From NCBI GenBank assembly GCA_019426215.1, contig CM033399.1, positions 22,639,022 to 22,703,021 of the forward strand: DNA of 64,000 bases, in the 5' to 3' direction. Source of the stretch: Buddleja alternifolia. Its lineage: Eukaryota; Streptophyta; Magnoliopsida; Lamiales; Scrophulariaceae. The notes beneath the pieces were generated by a model. It searched no databases, was not told where the DNA came from, and was given only the letters and a program-made list of their open reading frames with translations. A program made the position numbers and the translations under genes. Shown here in pieces: positions 21,540 to 33,906 of this stretch (position 1 is the stretch's first letter; each line of letters opens with the position of its first letter).

Positions 21540-23790
21540 AGCAAATCTTCAGTAGAGGAGCTGGTTGCTTATCTTGACTAGATTAGAGATCCCACTCATT
21601 TCGGTATACAGCTCCACGAATGTGTGGTTACATATTCATGGCAATACTTGAATGGAAGTCCCCACCAGATATGCAAGAAGCTTAACTTATAACTGATAAC
21701 ACATTTTCTCAAATACAAAATCAAACTTAAAGAAAAATTTAAGTTTTAGGAGGCTCAAGTCATTACCTATCCAAAATCAGCAACTATAGGAGCTTCTAGG
21801 TGCTGCCATAATTCAAAGTATTGGCCGATTCAATCATATGGAACGTTGTGAGATTTTACATTATCACCAATATTATAACCCCTGACAACTGGAGTAATGA
21901 TAACAAAATATAAAAATATAAGTGAAATAATGTGAAAAAAAATAGCAAATGAGAACAGTAAGTAATCAATATTCTTATACCAAAAATTTGAGTAAGAATA
22001 TAATCCTTCCTTGATCTTTAGAGAAAGGAACAAAGGATTTTCACCATTATTACAAAAGAAACATACACGCAGAATATGTTCTACAAAATCTCCTCTGATT
22101 TAATTAAAAGAAGGATTCTAAAAAAAAACAATTATTCCAGGGACACCCACAATGGTTTTCCAAAATCTATGAAAACAAATAATGATTTGTAATTGTGAAA
22201 CAAATTTGAGTATGAAGAATGACAAATATTGAAGTACCTTCTGAAAGAAAAATTTCTAGAATGGGGGTAAGGAAGGATTTGAAAGGAAGGCTAATTTAGA
22301 AGATGTGTGTAGGGCTGTCAATCGAGCCGAGCTTCCATAGGCTCACGCTCGGCTTGATACTAAACGAGCTTTTGTGTTCAAGGCTTGGGCCCTGCTTGAT
22401 GAGCTTCAAGCCGAGCCCGAGCCGGCTTGAATTTAGAATATCACTATTTTTATCCTTTTAGTACAATTGATAAAAATAAAGAAAAAATATAACAATTACA
22501 AAACACTTTAAAATCATCAATATCAAACTATAATCGTACTAAAAATCCTTAAACTTGATTTCATAAAGTCAAAAACACTACATTATTTTTCTATATTATT
22601 TCGCTACTTGAGAAATTTACAATTAAAATACGGTTGATTTATTTTCATCCAATTTGACTTCCACATTATCTTTATATTTTTATATTTATGAATTTTTTGT
22701 TTATAAAGTATAAGTGATATTTATATAGTATTACAGTTAGTATATTATTTTGAATATATGCATATATATATATATATTATTTACTTATACGAGCCCGAGC
22801 TCAATTCAAGCCGAGCCTACCTCCGCTCACGCTCGGCTTGAATATGAATTCAAGCCTTAAACTTCGGCTCAAGCTTGAAAATATTCAAGCCGAGCTTTCG
22901 AGTTTCGAGTCGGCTTGAGCTCATTGACAGTCCTAGATGTGTGCAAGAAACAGTTGAATGAGACAAAAAAAACTGCCTTTATCTCTTTTGTTCTCCAACA
23001 ATATTTAATTTCACAATAGTAAAAGTGACTGATTTTAGTAGATAAAGCAAAATAAAATAGTGATATCCTATAAATCAAAATAAAGTATATGATGTGAGCG
23101 ATCAATACCTTCCGTTTAAGTATTCTGATTAGCAATTCTCATTCACCTCGTGTATAAAGCTGAAACATATGCAACACAGACAGAAAAAGTATGAATAAAA
23201 TTGAATTGGAGGTAAAATCGAATTGCCTAATAGATTCAAACTAACAAAAGAATAAATTTCTTAAATATTTTTAACCCATAAATCATCATAGGCACATAAA
23301 ATAAATAAGAGAATACCAATTGTAGTAAGATGTAGAGTTTGAAAAATAAACCTTATAATAAAAATTCACTCAAAAACTTTGAAAAATTTACCGGAGAACC
23401 ATGTGATTCCCTCGTATTTCTTCTATTACGCCCATTGTCTTTAGAAGTTGCGCATCTAGACACAAAAACTTGATTCTATCACCCGAGCCCACATGACCAT
23501 TGAAAATTGTGGGTAGGAAAGGCCATTATTTTGAGGATGTGAAGAATCTTGTTGGACGAAATGGCAATACGAAATTGCAGGTCGAGAGGTTACCCGGCCG
23601 ATAGAATGAGTTGAGAAGAGAGACGTGTGGGAGATTGTGGAAAAGAACGTGGGTTTCTCTTGTGCAGTTACGGAGAGGATCAGTTATGTTGCACGAAAAG
23701 ACATTATATATCCTTTTCCAACCACTCAACTACGTAAAAACCCTAGGGGCATTAAGGGTAGCACAGACTAAAAGCTGCCTAATTTTAAAA
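21540..23790 (-). other. Possible spliced minus-strand transcript, unidentified
   Basis: Several minus-strand segments are flanked by good plant splice sites. One at about 23112-23160 lies between TGTTTCAG and GTATTG. One at about 21765-21892 lies between ATTACTCCAG and GTAATGAC. One starting near 21690 follows TTATCAG. One ending near 23392 precedes GTAAATTT. None of the joined frames stays open for more than about 25 residues, and no domain is recognisable. It could be a non-coding RNA, the UTR exons of a gene, or chance. A hAT-like MITE (22310-22935) sits in one of the presumed introns. Confidence 0.2.
22310..22935. mobile_element. hAT-like MITE with 8-bp target-site duplication
   Basis: The inverted ends are TAGGGCTGTCAATCGAGC on the left and the reverse complement of TAGGACTGTCAATGAGC on the right. 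The element is 626 bp and is flanked by perfect GATGTGTG repeats at 22302-22309 and 22936-22943, the 8-bp size expected for hAT transposition. The subterminal regions are dense in CGAGC/GCTCG words. No transposase is encoded. Confidence 0.9.
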
Positions 23791-23849
23791 TTTAAATCCC
23801 AAACTACCGAGATAAATAAGGAAAAAATTATTCTGAATTTGAATTAGAA

Positions 23850-24011
23850 ACTATCACGCCAAAATCAAGGGAACCATACCCGTTTGCTAATGAATCAACC
23901 AATGAATTTTTTTTCTTGGGAATTAAATCATTCAAAATTCTAGAAAAATAGTATTTTGTTGAGTTTTAGTTAAAATTGGTCAAACTCTTCCTTCCTATAT
24001 TAATATTAAAA

Positions 24012-24050
<39 letters not shown>

Positions 24051-25015
24051 ATGAAAAGGCACGTATAATTGAGAAGGCAAACATAATGATTGAAATCTAA
24101 TTTTAAAATTTAATGAAGCCAATCAATTTGACTGTGCTTGTACGCTAGTACTTTAAAAGAACCCATTGAATTTCTTTTATATGGTAATTAAGAACAATAC
24201 ATTAAATAAGCAAAAATAAGAAATCAAAAAATTAAGAAATAAAATATTAAAATCTAATAAATCCAATGAATTTGAGTGTGTATGTACTTATAATTAGAAG
24301 AACCCAATAAATTCTTTTTTCAATGGTAAAATAAGAACAATAATTTAGTGTACGAAAACCAAAAGATTGAGAAATAAATTGACAAACAATGAGATTGATT
24401 AAAGAAAATCAACAAACAAAAGAAAGTTCGAAAATTAAAGAAATTTACTTCAAGAAACTTAATATATATACTAAATGACGTAAAAAAGTTGAGATGGAAT
24501 ATTTAAAGGCTGAAGCCAAATATCTAAACGAAAAATTTGAACAAACCATTTCCATTCTTTTATCATAGGCAGAATTTCCTCCATATGGTATAATTAATAA
24601 CAACAAAATTACTTGAATAAAAATAAAATCGAAAGATTGAGAAACAAATTAAAAGGAAAAGAGATTGTTCAAAGAGATAAATTAATTAATCAACAAAAAA
24701 ACATAACAAGAACTCTATTTAGAGAATATGAGTGAAGGTTATGGAAATAATTTTCAAAACATCAATAAAATATAACACGAAAAGAAAGAACAAAAAACAT
24801 AATTGCTTGAAAATGATAATTAAAAAAGCAATAGAAAAACCTTTCATATGATTGAAGAACACCAATGCTACAGTAACAATTCTGTAAACAACATTGCTGC
24901 AGATTTCTTGGTTTGATAAAGAATAATTTGGTGGCATAATTAGTAAAAGATGAGAAGAACAAAAACTTATGTGGTACGTTCCTTATTCATAAGCAAAATT
25001 GTAGGGATCCTAATA
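23850..25015. repeat. AT-rich stretch with a (TA)n tract and diverged repeats
   Basis: A (TA)n microsatellite lies at about 24012-24044. From 24080 to 24370 a unit of about 155 bases is repeated with strong divergence: each copy has AATCTAAT..., CCAAT...TTTGA.TGTG, AGAACCCA.T..ATT and ATTGAGAAATAAA-like blocks. A third, weaker copy may lie at 24575-24660. No coding sequence is supported. Confidence 0.45.
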
Positions 25016-26916
25016 TAGGATGTGTTTGGAAGCACTTTCAAAGTGAAAGTCCATTTACAAAATGGACTTTTCCAATGTGGGCCTTTTAAGAAGTGTTTTT
25101 GCATTACAAATAAATGTTTGGTGAAAACACATTTAAAAAAGTACTTTAGAACCAAAAGTCCATTTTCTTATATGGAGTTGTGTTTGGTAAACAAGCTCAA
25201 AAGTGCTTAATTGGCATCATTTGACAATATTGCCCCTACCAAGTTTATAGCAATCACGTGCCATTAATACATGCTACTACCATAAAAAAAAAATTGTTTC
25301 AACTTTCAACTAGACTTCAAAGCACAATTGTCAAGCCGATTTATTTTGTTAACACTAATTACTAAGAATTTATTATCTTAATATCATGAAAATTAATAAC
25401 GGTAGGAATATAAAGAGTAAGTTAATTATTGAAAAATAACAAGTAAAAATTATCATAACATATCATTCTCGAGAATTTAAATAATAGAATGTTATGAAAT
25501 AATCTTGCATGATCAAAGGGGTGAACAATCTAGCTCGAATCGAGCTTGACCAAATTGTTTCATTCACGCTCGAATTAAAGTCTCAACAGTACCTAGCAAT
25601 TTCATTCACTCTAGTAAGATACAAGGGCAATATTTTATCAATTCCTTATGCATGTTTTGTTCCCTACTGATTCATTTGGATGAGACATTATTTCACCCTT
25701 TATTTAAATAATAGATACAAAAATTGGGTGGATAAATTAGAGTAGAATACGAATTCAATAATTTCCATAAAATTTTCCTTTTGTTTTTCTTATCTCAAAT
25801 TTACAACAAAATTTACTACTGTCAAAACCTATCCTTGGACAATAAACTTAAAGATCCAACATCACATATAAGTTCATAAAGGAATAGAATTTACAAGTCT
25901 AAAGGACAGTTGATGAAAATAAAAAATTAATTTAGCTGTCAAAGCACTCCACCTAAGAACATAAGAACAAATTTATATTAGAACTGATGCTTCCATTAGA
26001 CACCAACTTCTACACTCATCAATTTTTCCATTTACAAGAAAACTACTCTTTATCATTCATGCCTAAACTTCATTTTAGTTAATCAATCACAAAAGAGTAT
26101 GAGAGAAAGATGCTACTTTTACTGAACCAGTGTTTCTTTTTCAATTTTCCAAAACTAAAATTGTTGTAAACTAAACATCAAATAAATCAAACAATAAACA
26201 TAGATTCTCAAGTACAAAAACAAAATCTTCCTCATGAGACTCAACAACTCGTCACACCTGACAATCGATATTTCTTAAAAATGAAAGAAAAAGGTAGGAA
26301 GCCCACAAAGTAAAATCTGAAGTGGGTCTCGTGATTCCACATCTGATTCATTTGTCGATTAATTATCAAAAAACAGTAAAAAAGATTTGTTGGTTCGGCT
26401 CAATAGAAATAAAAGGTGTAAATTAGAATCAATATTGAAAATTAATTTTTTTTTGGTAGAAAATATAGTCTCGAAACAGAAAATCAATCCAAATAAGGTG
26501 TAAAACAACTCAAGAGTTGGAGAAGGAGAAATGGCTGACCTTGAATTATTCTGAAAGATGTCTTTCGTTTTGATGCTTTGTCTGCTGTTCGTCTTCCGTT
26601 CTGAGGCTTTGTGCTGTTATGATGCTTTCACTGCATGCAGTAGTGGGTTTTTACATTTGTGAGGATAATACTGGTAATTTAAGGTGAAAGAGAAAGGACA
26701 AACTTGGAATACACCAATTTTTTATAACCACCATGGTAGAAGTGCAGGAAATACATTTTGGAGAAGTCACTAATTCCTGCTTCTCCAAAATGGACTTTTT
26801 CCAACATGACTTTTTTTAGAAGTCCATTTAAAATCAACCACCAAACAACCCTAGTTTATCAAAACGGACTTTTGAGGCTAAAAGCCCATTCCCATTGGGT
26901 TACCAAACGCATCCTA
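25016..26916. mobile_element. 1.9-kb non-coding TIR element
   Basis: The left end is TAGGATGTGTTTGGAAGC; the right end is the reverse complement of TAGGATGCGTTTGGTAAC. Subterminal blocks also pair between the two ends (AAAATGGACTTTT near both). The interior is non-coding and AT-rich. A simple TA duplication would fit the ends, but a longer target-site duplication is not seen, so the superfamily is uncertain. Confidence 0.6.
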
Positions 26917-28293
26917 TTTGTTATTGACTTTTATCCTTAAAAACTAATTTGTATATTTATTCTAATTTCGAATTTGAAATTTAAATTTTATTTTTTCAAA
27001 TTTAGCCAGCAATTTTCATATTATCCGGCCAATGAGAATTTTTCTTAGGAATTAAAAAACTCAAAATTTTGAGAAAATTCTATTTAGCTCAATTGAAGTC
27101 AATGAAAGTCAAAGATCGCTCTGCTATATATATATATATAGATAGATAGATGTATAATCAAAAAAGTTATTAACACCAAAATGTTTTCTTTTCCATTTTT
27201 TTTATTAAGTACAAGTATGCAGTGAAATAATTTACAGTTGTATTTCCCTCATTTTATTTTGTTGGTTTGATAAATGTTACATTGTTTCCTGATGAGTTCA
27301 CACCTTTTTTTTTCATTGTTGCTGCAACTAAAATTAAGTAATCTTCTATACAAGTTCTTATCTCATCTAGTGGTATTTGAATATATTTTGCTAATATTAT
27401 TATTTTTAGTTAAAGAGGCAAACAATTGGCTCTTGAACTCTCTACAAGGTAAACAGTAAATCATAATAAAGTTAATACTAACGATACAAGTAAATTGCAA
27501 TGGACGAAAATGAAAAATGAAGAACAATTTAATTAAACTAATCATATGATAGAGTCCTCTAAAGTGGTTATGGAATTGAAACATGCTTTCTATTGGCAAA
27601 AGGCTTGACCTTTTCACCAAGTTCTTATCCATAGTTTAGTAGATAATAGAAGTTTTGCTCCATCTCACTTGCATATTACGATTACACTATAGTTTATATA
27701 CTAACCTAATGTTTCTATCATTCTCACAAAGTTCTTTGCTTATTAACTATTTAGTTTAGTTTATTTAAAACAAACATAAAAGTTTTTACCTAGATTTCGT
27801 CTAGAAAGAGTTAAAATCATGAACCTTATCCAAGTCATAGTATTTCAAGAAAAATATTCTTATATTGTGTGTCTCATATCATAAGTCATTACTGCACCTT
27901 GAGTACTATCATCTCGAGAGAGGGGTATTTCGAGATGTCTTTTCCTTGTTTATAGTTAAAGTTTCTTGTTTACCCAGTACATGTCTCTCTATAAATATGT
28001 TACTCAGTAATACAAGTTTCCTACGGGATTTTTTCTAATCTAACAATAAAAACATAGCAGAATGAAGATCATCGGAGAAAAATCCAACTATAGTCGAACA
28101 CTAGTTTTAATTTTCTTACGCTAAGCTCAATTACACAAATACTGATATTCTAATCTAATTATACTTGGTAGTTGGTACAATCGAAGTAATAAACACGATT
28201 TTATTCTGGAGTTCAGCACATGGAGGCAAAATAGACATGTGGTTGATGCTTAAAGAGACAAAGTTTTATTTTAATTCTCTTTAAGAGTAAAAT
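26917..28293. other. AT-rich intergenic DNA
   Basis: No gene is supported. There is a short (TA)n/(GATA)n tract at about 27125-27152. The remainder shows no sustained coding frame or clear repeat structure. Confidence 0.5.
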
Positions 28294-28612
28294 GCATAAA
28301 ATCCACCTATGTTATATCGAAAATGGGAAAAAAAAACTCATGTATTAACAAAATAAGTTAAACATCCCTTTGTATTATTAAAAAGTCTGTGTGAGTCCTC
28401 ATTCCGTTATTAAGAGAGAAGAAATATCCATATATGTTTCTAGGTGAAAGAACCTTGTCTACCTTTTATAATGTATGGAGAGTTATAAATGTCAAATGAG
28501 CATGTCAATAAAGGTAAAAATCATTTAAAAAATATTAATGAAGATCTCGAGCAAATTTTTTAATAAGATATGGTGTTTAGCCTATTTTCAATATAATACG
28601 AGGATTTTATGC
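28294..28612. mobile_element. Short MITE-like inverted-repeat element
   Basis: The left end GCATAAAATCCACCTATG pairs with the right end read in reverse complement (GCATAAAATCCTCGTATT). The pairing continues inward to ATATCGAAAAT/ATATTGAAAAT. It is about 319 bp, non-coding, and sits just before the Tat LTR. A target-site duplication is not evident. Confidence 0.5.
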
Positions 28613-28625
28613 TGTGCACCAAAAA

Positions 28626-29109
28626 TGTCTAAGGACATTACGGTAATTACACGTATCCTCAGCTAGGTCCGGGGCGCCATCCGTGGGTTAAAGTCCGCGG
28701 TTAGCATGCTAGTCAAACCCAAAAGGACTGGCGGCCTATTAAGAATACTTGAGCTATTTTATTAGTCTAAGAGTAATATTATCAAGTCTGATGGGCCACT
28801 GACAAAGTGAAGCCCATGGTCCATAGTCCATCGCCAACTCTATATAAATACCTTGAAGGAGCTGGGAAAGGCTCATTATCTGCTCTCTCCAAACAAATCC
28901 ACTGGCTAGAACTGAGAGTAAAACCAATACAGAACTATGAATTGACTTGATCCCATATTCATCGGGTACGTAGGCAGCTCACTTAAATAGCGTGTGCAGT
29001 CTATACATTCATCAACCCCCAACCTAGTTTGTCGTGCGTTGGATCGGTTTCACCATCCCACGTGGTCAAACACATGGCATTCAATGACTGGCGATTTTTA
29101 CCATCATCA
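28626..29109 (+). repeat. 5' LTR of a Tat-lineage Ty3/gypsy element
   Basis: The segment runs from about TGTCTAAGGACATTACGG to CCATCATCA and contains a TATA box (TATATAAATA, 28841-28850). It is followed directly by the primer-binding-site motif TTGGTGCCGTCTGTGGGA (29112-29129), a close variant of the motif common to Tat-lineage elements. The left boundary is approximate. No 3' LTR partner was found in the window. Confidence 0.7.
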
Positions 29110-29111
29110 GA

Positions 29112-29129
29112 TTGGTGCCGTCTGTGGGA
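29112..29129 (+). other. Primer-binding site of the Tat-lineage element
   Basis: TTGGTGCCGTCTGTGGGA starts three bases after the LTR end at 29109. The position and sequence match the tRNA-primed start site of Tat/Retand-type elements, with one likely C-to-T change from the usual TTGGCGCC. Confidence 0.75.
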
Positions 29130-29150
29130 ATAACACCCCAGCCATTGAGT

Positions 29151-30530
29151 ATGCAAACTAGGTCACAAGCTCGTACTACCGGAGATACAATAACCAGCCA
29201 TCATTAGCCAGCTGTTGCCGATGAACTTTCTAACCCAATGCCTAAAGATCGGCCCAATGTTCAAGTGGGAGAAGAAAATTCCCCTAATGGCTCGATTGAC
29301 GGCGGAGGTCCTCAAGTAGCGCCTCCAACGAACGAGCAAAATAAGCCGCCCGTAACACCAGCGGTGATTCCACCCCCTGCTTCCAGGGTGTTCGAGATAA
29401 GCCGCGAGGGCGGTTTAGCAATACGCCCAGGCACATCCATCACGGGCACCACCAGTTCCATCAGCTAGTAGAGGGGAAGACCCCCACGTGAGAAGACAAC
29501 AGGAGGCTCCCCAACCTCAAGAGAAGGGGGCCGCAAGAGCCACCTCTTCTATCTGGTCATAGAGGTCTAGAGCCTCGAGAGAAGAGTCGCCCTCCTCGAG
29601 GAGCGCTAGACCAATCCCCCCGCCGAGCTTGACCTCCGACGGGGTTGGATCAAGACAATCCAACTCCCTGGTGAATGGGGAAGCAAGAGAAAGAGAAGAG
29701 AATAGTGTGGTCTCACCCCCTGAGAGGCTGTCGATAGGTAGAGATAGAAGGCCAACGCCTCCCAGGTCTCCACGCCGAGGTCAAGTCTCATTGACCCCCG
29801 AGGAAGCCTTACCAAGGAAAGAAGGCCGGAGAAGGTTCACACCTCGCCATGACAAAAGCTCGGAGAACCACATGCGATATGAAGAAATGCTACTGGTGCC
29901 ACTAGATGTGGCTTCCCTAAAGAGAAGTCCCTTCTACTCAGCAATTTTAGCAGAGTCTTTTCCACCAGGGCGTAAAATACCCTATCTGAATGAGCATGAG
30001 GGACCTGGAGACCCCCAGGAGCACATTGACAAATTCAACGCTAAGGCTGACATGTATGACATCAGCGACGCAGCCTACTGCAAGATCTTTTGAACCACCC
30101 TCTCTGGAAGGGCGCTTAGTTAGTTTAATCATCAGCCCGCCGATACCATCATCGGTTTTGAGCAGCTGACTAGGTATTTTCTCAATCACTTCTCCATGAA
30201 CAAGAAATACCCAAAGACAACATCCTTTTTGTTCATGGTGGTTCAAAAGGATGGTGAATCTTTGAGGGAATATGTGCAGCATTTCTCCAATGTGGTGTCA
30301 GAGGTGCCGCACGTCAGCCATGAACTGTTGTCAGGAATTATGCAGAGGAACCGACGCAATAGTGGGTTCAAGGAGTTAATTGTCGGGAAGCTCCCATCAA
30401 CCATGGAAGAGTTGTTGGCTAGAGTTGAGAAGTACATAAGAATCGAAGAGACCGTTGGGCCACTTAAGAATGAAGGTGGTGGCAATAAGAGGAAAGTCAG
30501 AGACGAAGACAAAATGCCGTAGGCCAAAGA
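29151..30530 (+). pseudogene. Tat-lineage gypsy gag, broken
   Basis: The frame opens with ATG at 29151 (MQTRSQART, typical of Tat-type gag) and is interrupted by an in-frame stop within about 20 codons. An open proline-rich segment continues at 29238-29468, a charged spacer at 29629-29900, and then the retrotransposon gag domain at about 29900-30500 (PFSAAILAESFPPGRK-like and YPKTTSFLFMVVQKDGESLR blocks). At least one stop (30091) breaks the gag domain. The remaining gag-pro coding continues to 30872, where the Athila-like element is inserted, and resumes at 36438. Confidence 0.85.
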
Positions 30531-30872
30531 ATGCAAACCTATGCCCCATTCGAGGTTTGCCAAGTACACTCCCCTTACCTTCTCAAGGGAGCAAGTCCTG
30601 GCTATAGCTGAGAAACAAGACATAGTCTCATGGCCCAAAAAGATGAAGAATAGTCCCAGATGCCTCAAATCTAAAAAGTATTGTAGTTTTCATTTGGACA
30701 AAGCCACACGACCGAGGAACGCCATCGCCTGCAAGTTGAAATAGAAAAGTTGATTAAAAGAGGCTACCTACAAGAGGTAGTTTCCCCATCCGATGTAACC
30801 GTCCAGACACCCCAGAGACCGAGGGGCAGAGATGGAGGTAAAAATAACCCCCCAGCGGCAGACTCAGAGATG

Positions 30873-31652
30873 TGACACACAAAATCCTAGCAAGTGTACT
30901 AGGTCGTGCAAGTAATATAGTGGATGTAAGTCCGGATTATCGTACCCTAGAGACAATTGTATTTAAGTACTGAAATTACAGTGTTATCTAATTCTAAGTT
31001 AAATCAAGAGATAAAGATGTGAATTATGAATTAAAATATTAAATAACAATTACCAACTAATGAGAGAAATCAACTTTGAATTAAATCAACGAGAAAAGTG
31101 ATTAAGGCATATGATTCAACCAATTATTCAATTTGACTATGATTCTATCTTACCCGATTATTAGATTGATTAGGTTAAGGCGAAATTCCCTAAGTTACTT
31201 ACTATCCAATCTCTTGGTATAGCAATTCTATTTTCATTAACGATTTCTATATCTCTATATGAAATTCAAATTAATGAAAACGCATTACAAAGATTCATGG
31301 AATTTCCCGTTTTCACGGAAAGCACACACAAGGAAATGGGAAATTTGACGGTAGCCACGGCTAAAATATGTTGTTCACGTTTTTTTGCCTATTTTAGCCT
31401 TGGTAACTTCATATCTTCAAAGTACAAAGGTTCCTTCATGATCACCATGGCTAAGGGTCTTCATAGCCGTGGCTAAAGGTGTAATTTGAGAGATTCTTTG
31501 ACCTTTTCAATCATTTTTTCTCCAATTCTCAAATAACCTATAAAAACACAACCAATCACAAAATCAAAGCATATGTGGCATAAATACACTCAAGAACTCA
31601 TCAAAATACAAGAAAAGAGGCGCTTAAAAAGGTGTAAAATACGAGTTTATCA
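30873..31652 (-). repeat. 3' LTR of the Athila-like element (internally deleted)
   Basis: At 780 bp, it matches the right LTR except for a 527-bp deletion after CACAAGGAAAT (about 31337). A few filler bases precede the resumed homology at GTAGCCACGG. Outside the gap I counted roughly a dozen substitutions, about 1.5 percent divergence. Confidence 0.92.
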
Positions 31653-31668
31653 ACACCCCCAAACTTAA
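31653..31668 (-). other. Polypurine tract of the Athila-like element
   Basis: On the minus strand TTAAGTTTGGGGGTGT lies directly before the 3' LTR (which starts TGATAAACTCG). This is the expected plus-strand priming site. Confidence 0.75.
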
Positions 31669-33906
31669 GTTTGATCGTCCTCGAGCAAAGAGATTAAAGC
31701 AAACACATAAGCTCGAAATTTCTACAACTCATACACAAAGGCAAGATAAACACCTTAGAACAAGACTTATGAAGAATCACTTATTCATCAAAAACATTCA
31801 AATTCACATGCCTCAAAATTTCTGCCACACTATCTCAAATCATGAACACCCACGTCTCCTCATATGTCTAGAATCCACAATAAGCAAGATTATGCAAACA
31901 AATCAAACTCGTCAACACAAACCAACTTTGAAAATATAACTTATTTGAATGCACAATACGCGATAACCATGATCAGAAGGTCTTTCCGGCTTGTAATGTA
32001 AGGCTCGGGTGTTGGCTTGGTACGGACATATATGGAAGAAAGTGATTAAGGGTTTAGAGAGCTTAAAACTCGATATCTTCAAGCTACACTCACTAACTAA
32101 ATGCATCATATTCACAATTTTCACCACTTTCTTTCTCTTTTTTTTTTCTTTTCCAAACTCACAACCCCCAAACTTATTTCTTGTTGAACTTGGGTTGTGT
32201 ACGAGTTACAATACCTAACCAATGATCATCGAAGCATCACATATATAGCCTAGTCGAGATTTTTTTTCTTTTTTTTCATTTTTTTTTTGCGACTATTCCG
32301 GCTCAACTTTATTCAAGTGCTTCTCACATCCTTCTCATTCATCTAGTATATCTCAAAACCTTCATCAATTCTCCAAATAAACCAACATCAACCTCCCTAT
32401 CCTTATGTGCACAAAACAATAAAACACACACCCAAACATAGCTAAAAGATACCGAATTGTAAGCTCCCATAAACGGGTGATTATCTTTGTTTTTCTTTTA
32501 GGCTAACGGGTAGATGATGTGGTTTATGAACAAAAAGCGAATGGTGGTCTATGGTGTGCTTAGCACACCCCATTCTTTACAATACGGCTCAAATAAAGGT
32601 TCTAGAGACAATGAATATACTGCAAGCTAATATAAGGTTGAAGACAAATCAAAAATGGCCTAAATCATATCATGGTCATGCAATATCAATGCATTCTTCA
32701 AAATTAAACAAACGTAGAAAATTCATGCCTCGAGTCCTCAAAAATTTACATAAGTTTGACTAAAAAAGATATCAAGACACAGAAAAGCATGTTGATCACA
32801 GAGAAAAGAATTTGAAGCTAAAAACAAATGAGACAGCAAAATCATCAAGCTTCATCAGAAAAATGACAATTCGTTAGAATCATTCAAGGCATTTTCACTT
32901 GCACATATGTGTATAAATTACATCAATTTCTGGGCATATCAAAAAATTATCATGCATAACATGTATTCACCCCCAAACTTAATCAACTCATTGTCCTCAA
33001 TGAGCTAAATGATGGAAAATAAAAGTAACTAGGGGAAAAATACTGCCTTGATCAGAGATTGAGGTTGAAATATCCATATAGAATTCCAGACAGAAAGTGC
33101 ATGGGAGCTAACTACAATCACTCGCGAAGCTGGAGAATAGATGTGACCTAAACACATAAACAAAAGAAACCATCAATCAAACATCAATGGTAGTAATCAG
33201 GGAATTAGAATTCATTACAAGTCTAACAAGATAAAACTAAAAGAAAAACATAGAAACGAAAGACTAACAAAATGTCTCAGAAAAAGCATAACGATAAAAC
33301 GAGAATAAAATAGCATATCTTGAAAATCATAACATAAGCTCAAAAGAAATCATTAGGATCAAATCCCAAATCCTCTGGTGATTGGTGTTGATTTAGATGT
33401 GTTGGGGAGGTTTTGGGGGTTTTAGGGAATTATGGATTGTAGGTTGGGAAAATTGGGACTTAAAAACGTTTATGATTTATTTTTTTATTTTTTTTTGTAA
33501 AATCGCCATTTAGCCGTGGCTAAAACCATGGGTAGCCGCGGCTACCGAGATAGAATGGTTTCAAATTTTTAGCCGTGGCTATGGTGATGGGTAGCCGCGG
33601 CTAAAAATACCTGGGAGCGAAAATTTCAAAACTTTGTACTGTTAAGCCACAGCTAAAATGAACCATAGCCGTGGCTAAAATACCTGACATTATAACAAAA
33701 ATTTATTTTCTATTTTTAAGTAAGTGATGCCGCTCGTCTAGAATTTCTCACTTGTACGTAATGCTATACCTGAGACACGAAACAAACTAAAATAGAACAA
33801 AAGACTCAACTAAATCAAAACAAAAGAAATAAAAGAAAACTATAAACATGGGTTGCCTCCCAAGAAGCGCTTGTTTTAAGTCATTAGCTAGACTCCCTTG
33901 CACTGC

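Noticed and set aside
27274..27632. Hydrophobic open frames on both strands
   Set aside because: AT-rich composition gives Phe/Leu-rich frames by chance; no start context, domain or splice sites support a gene.
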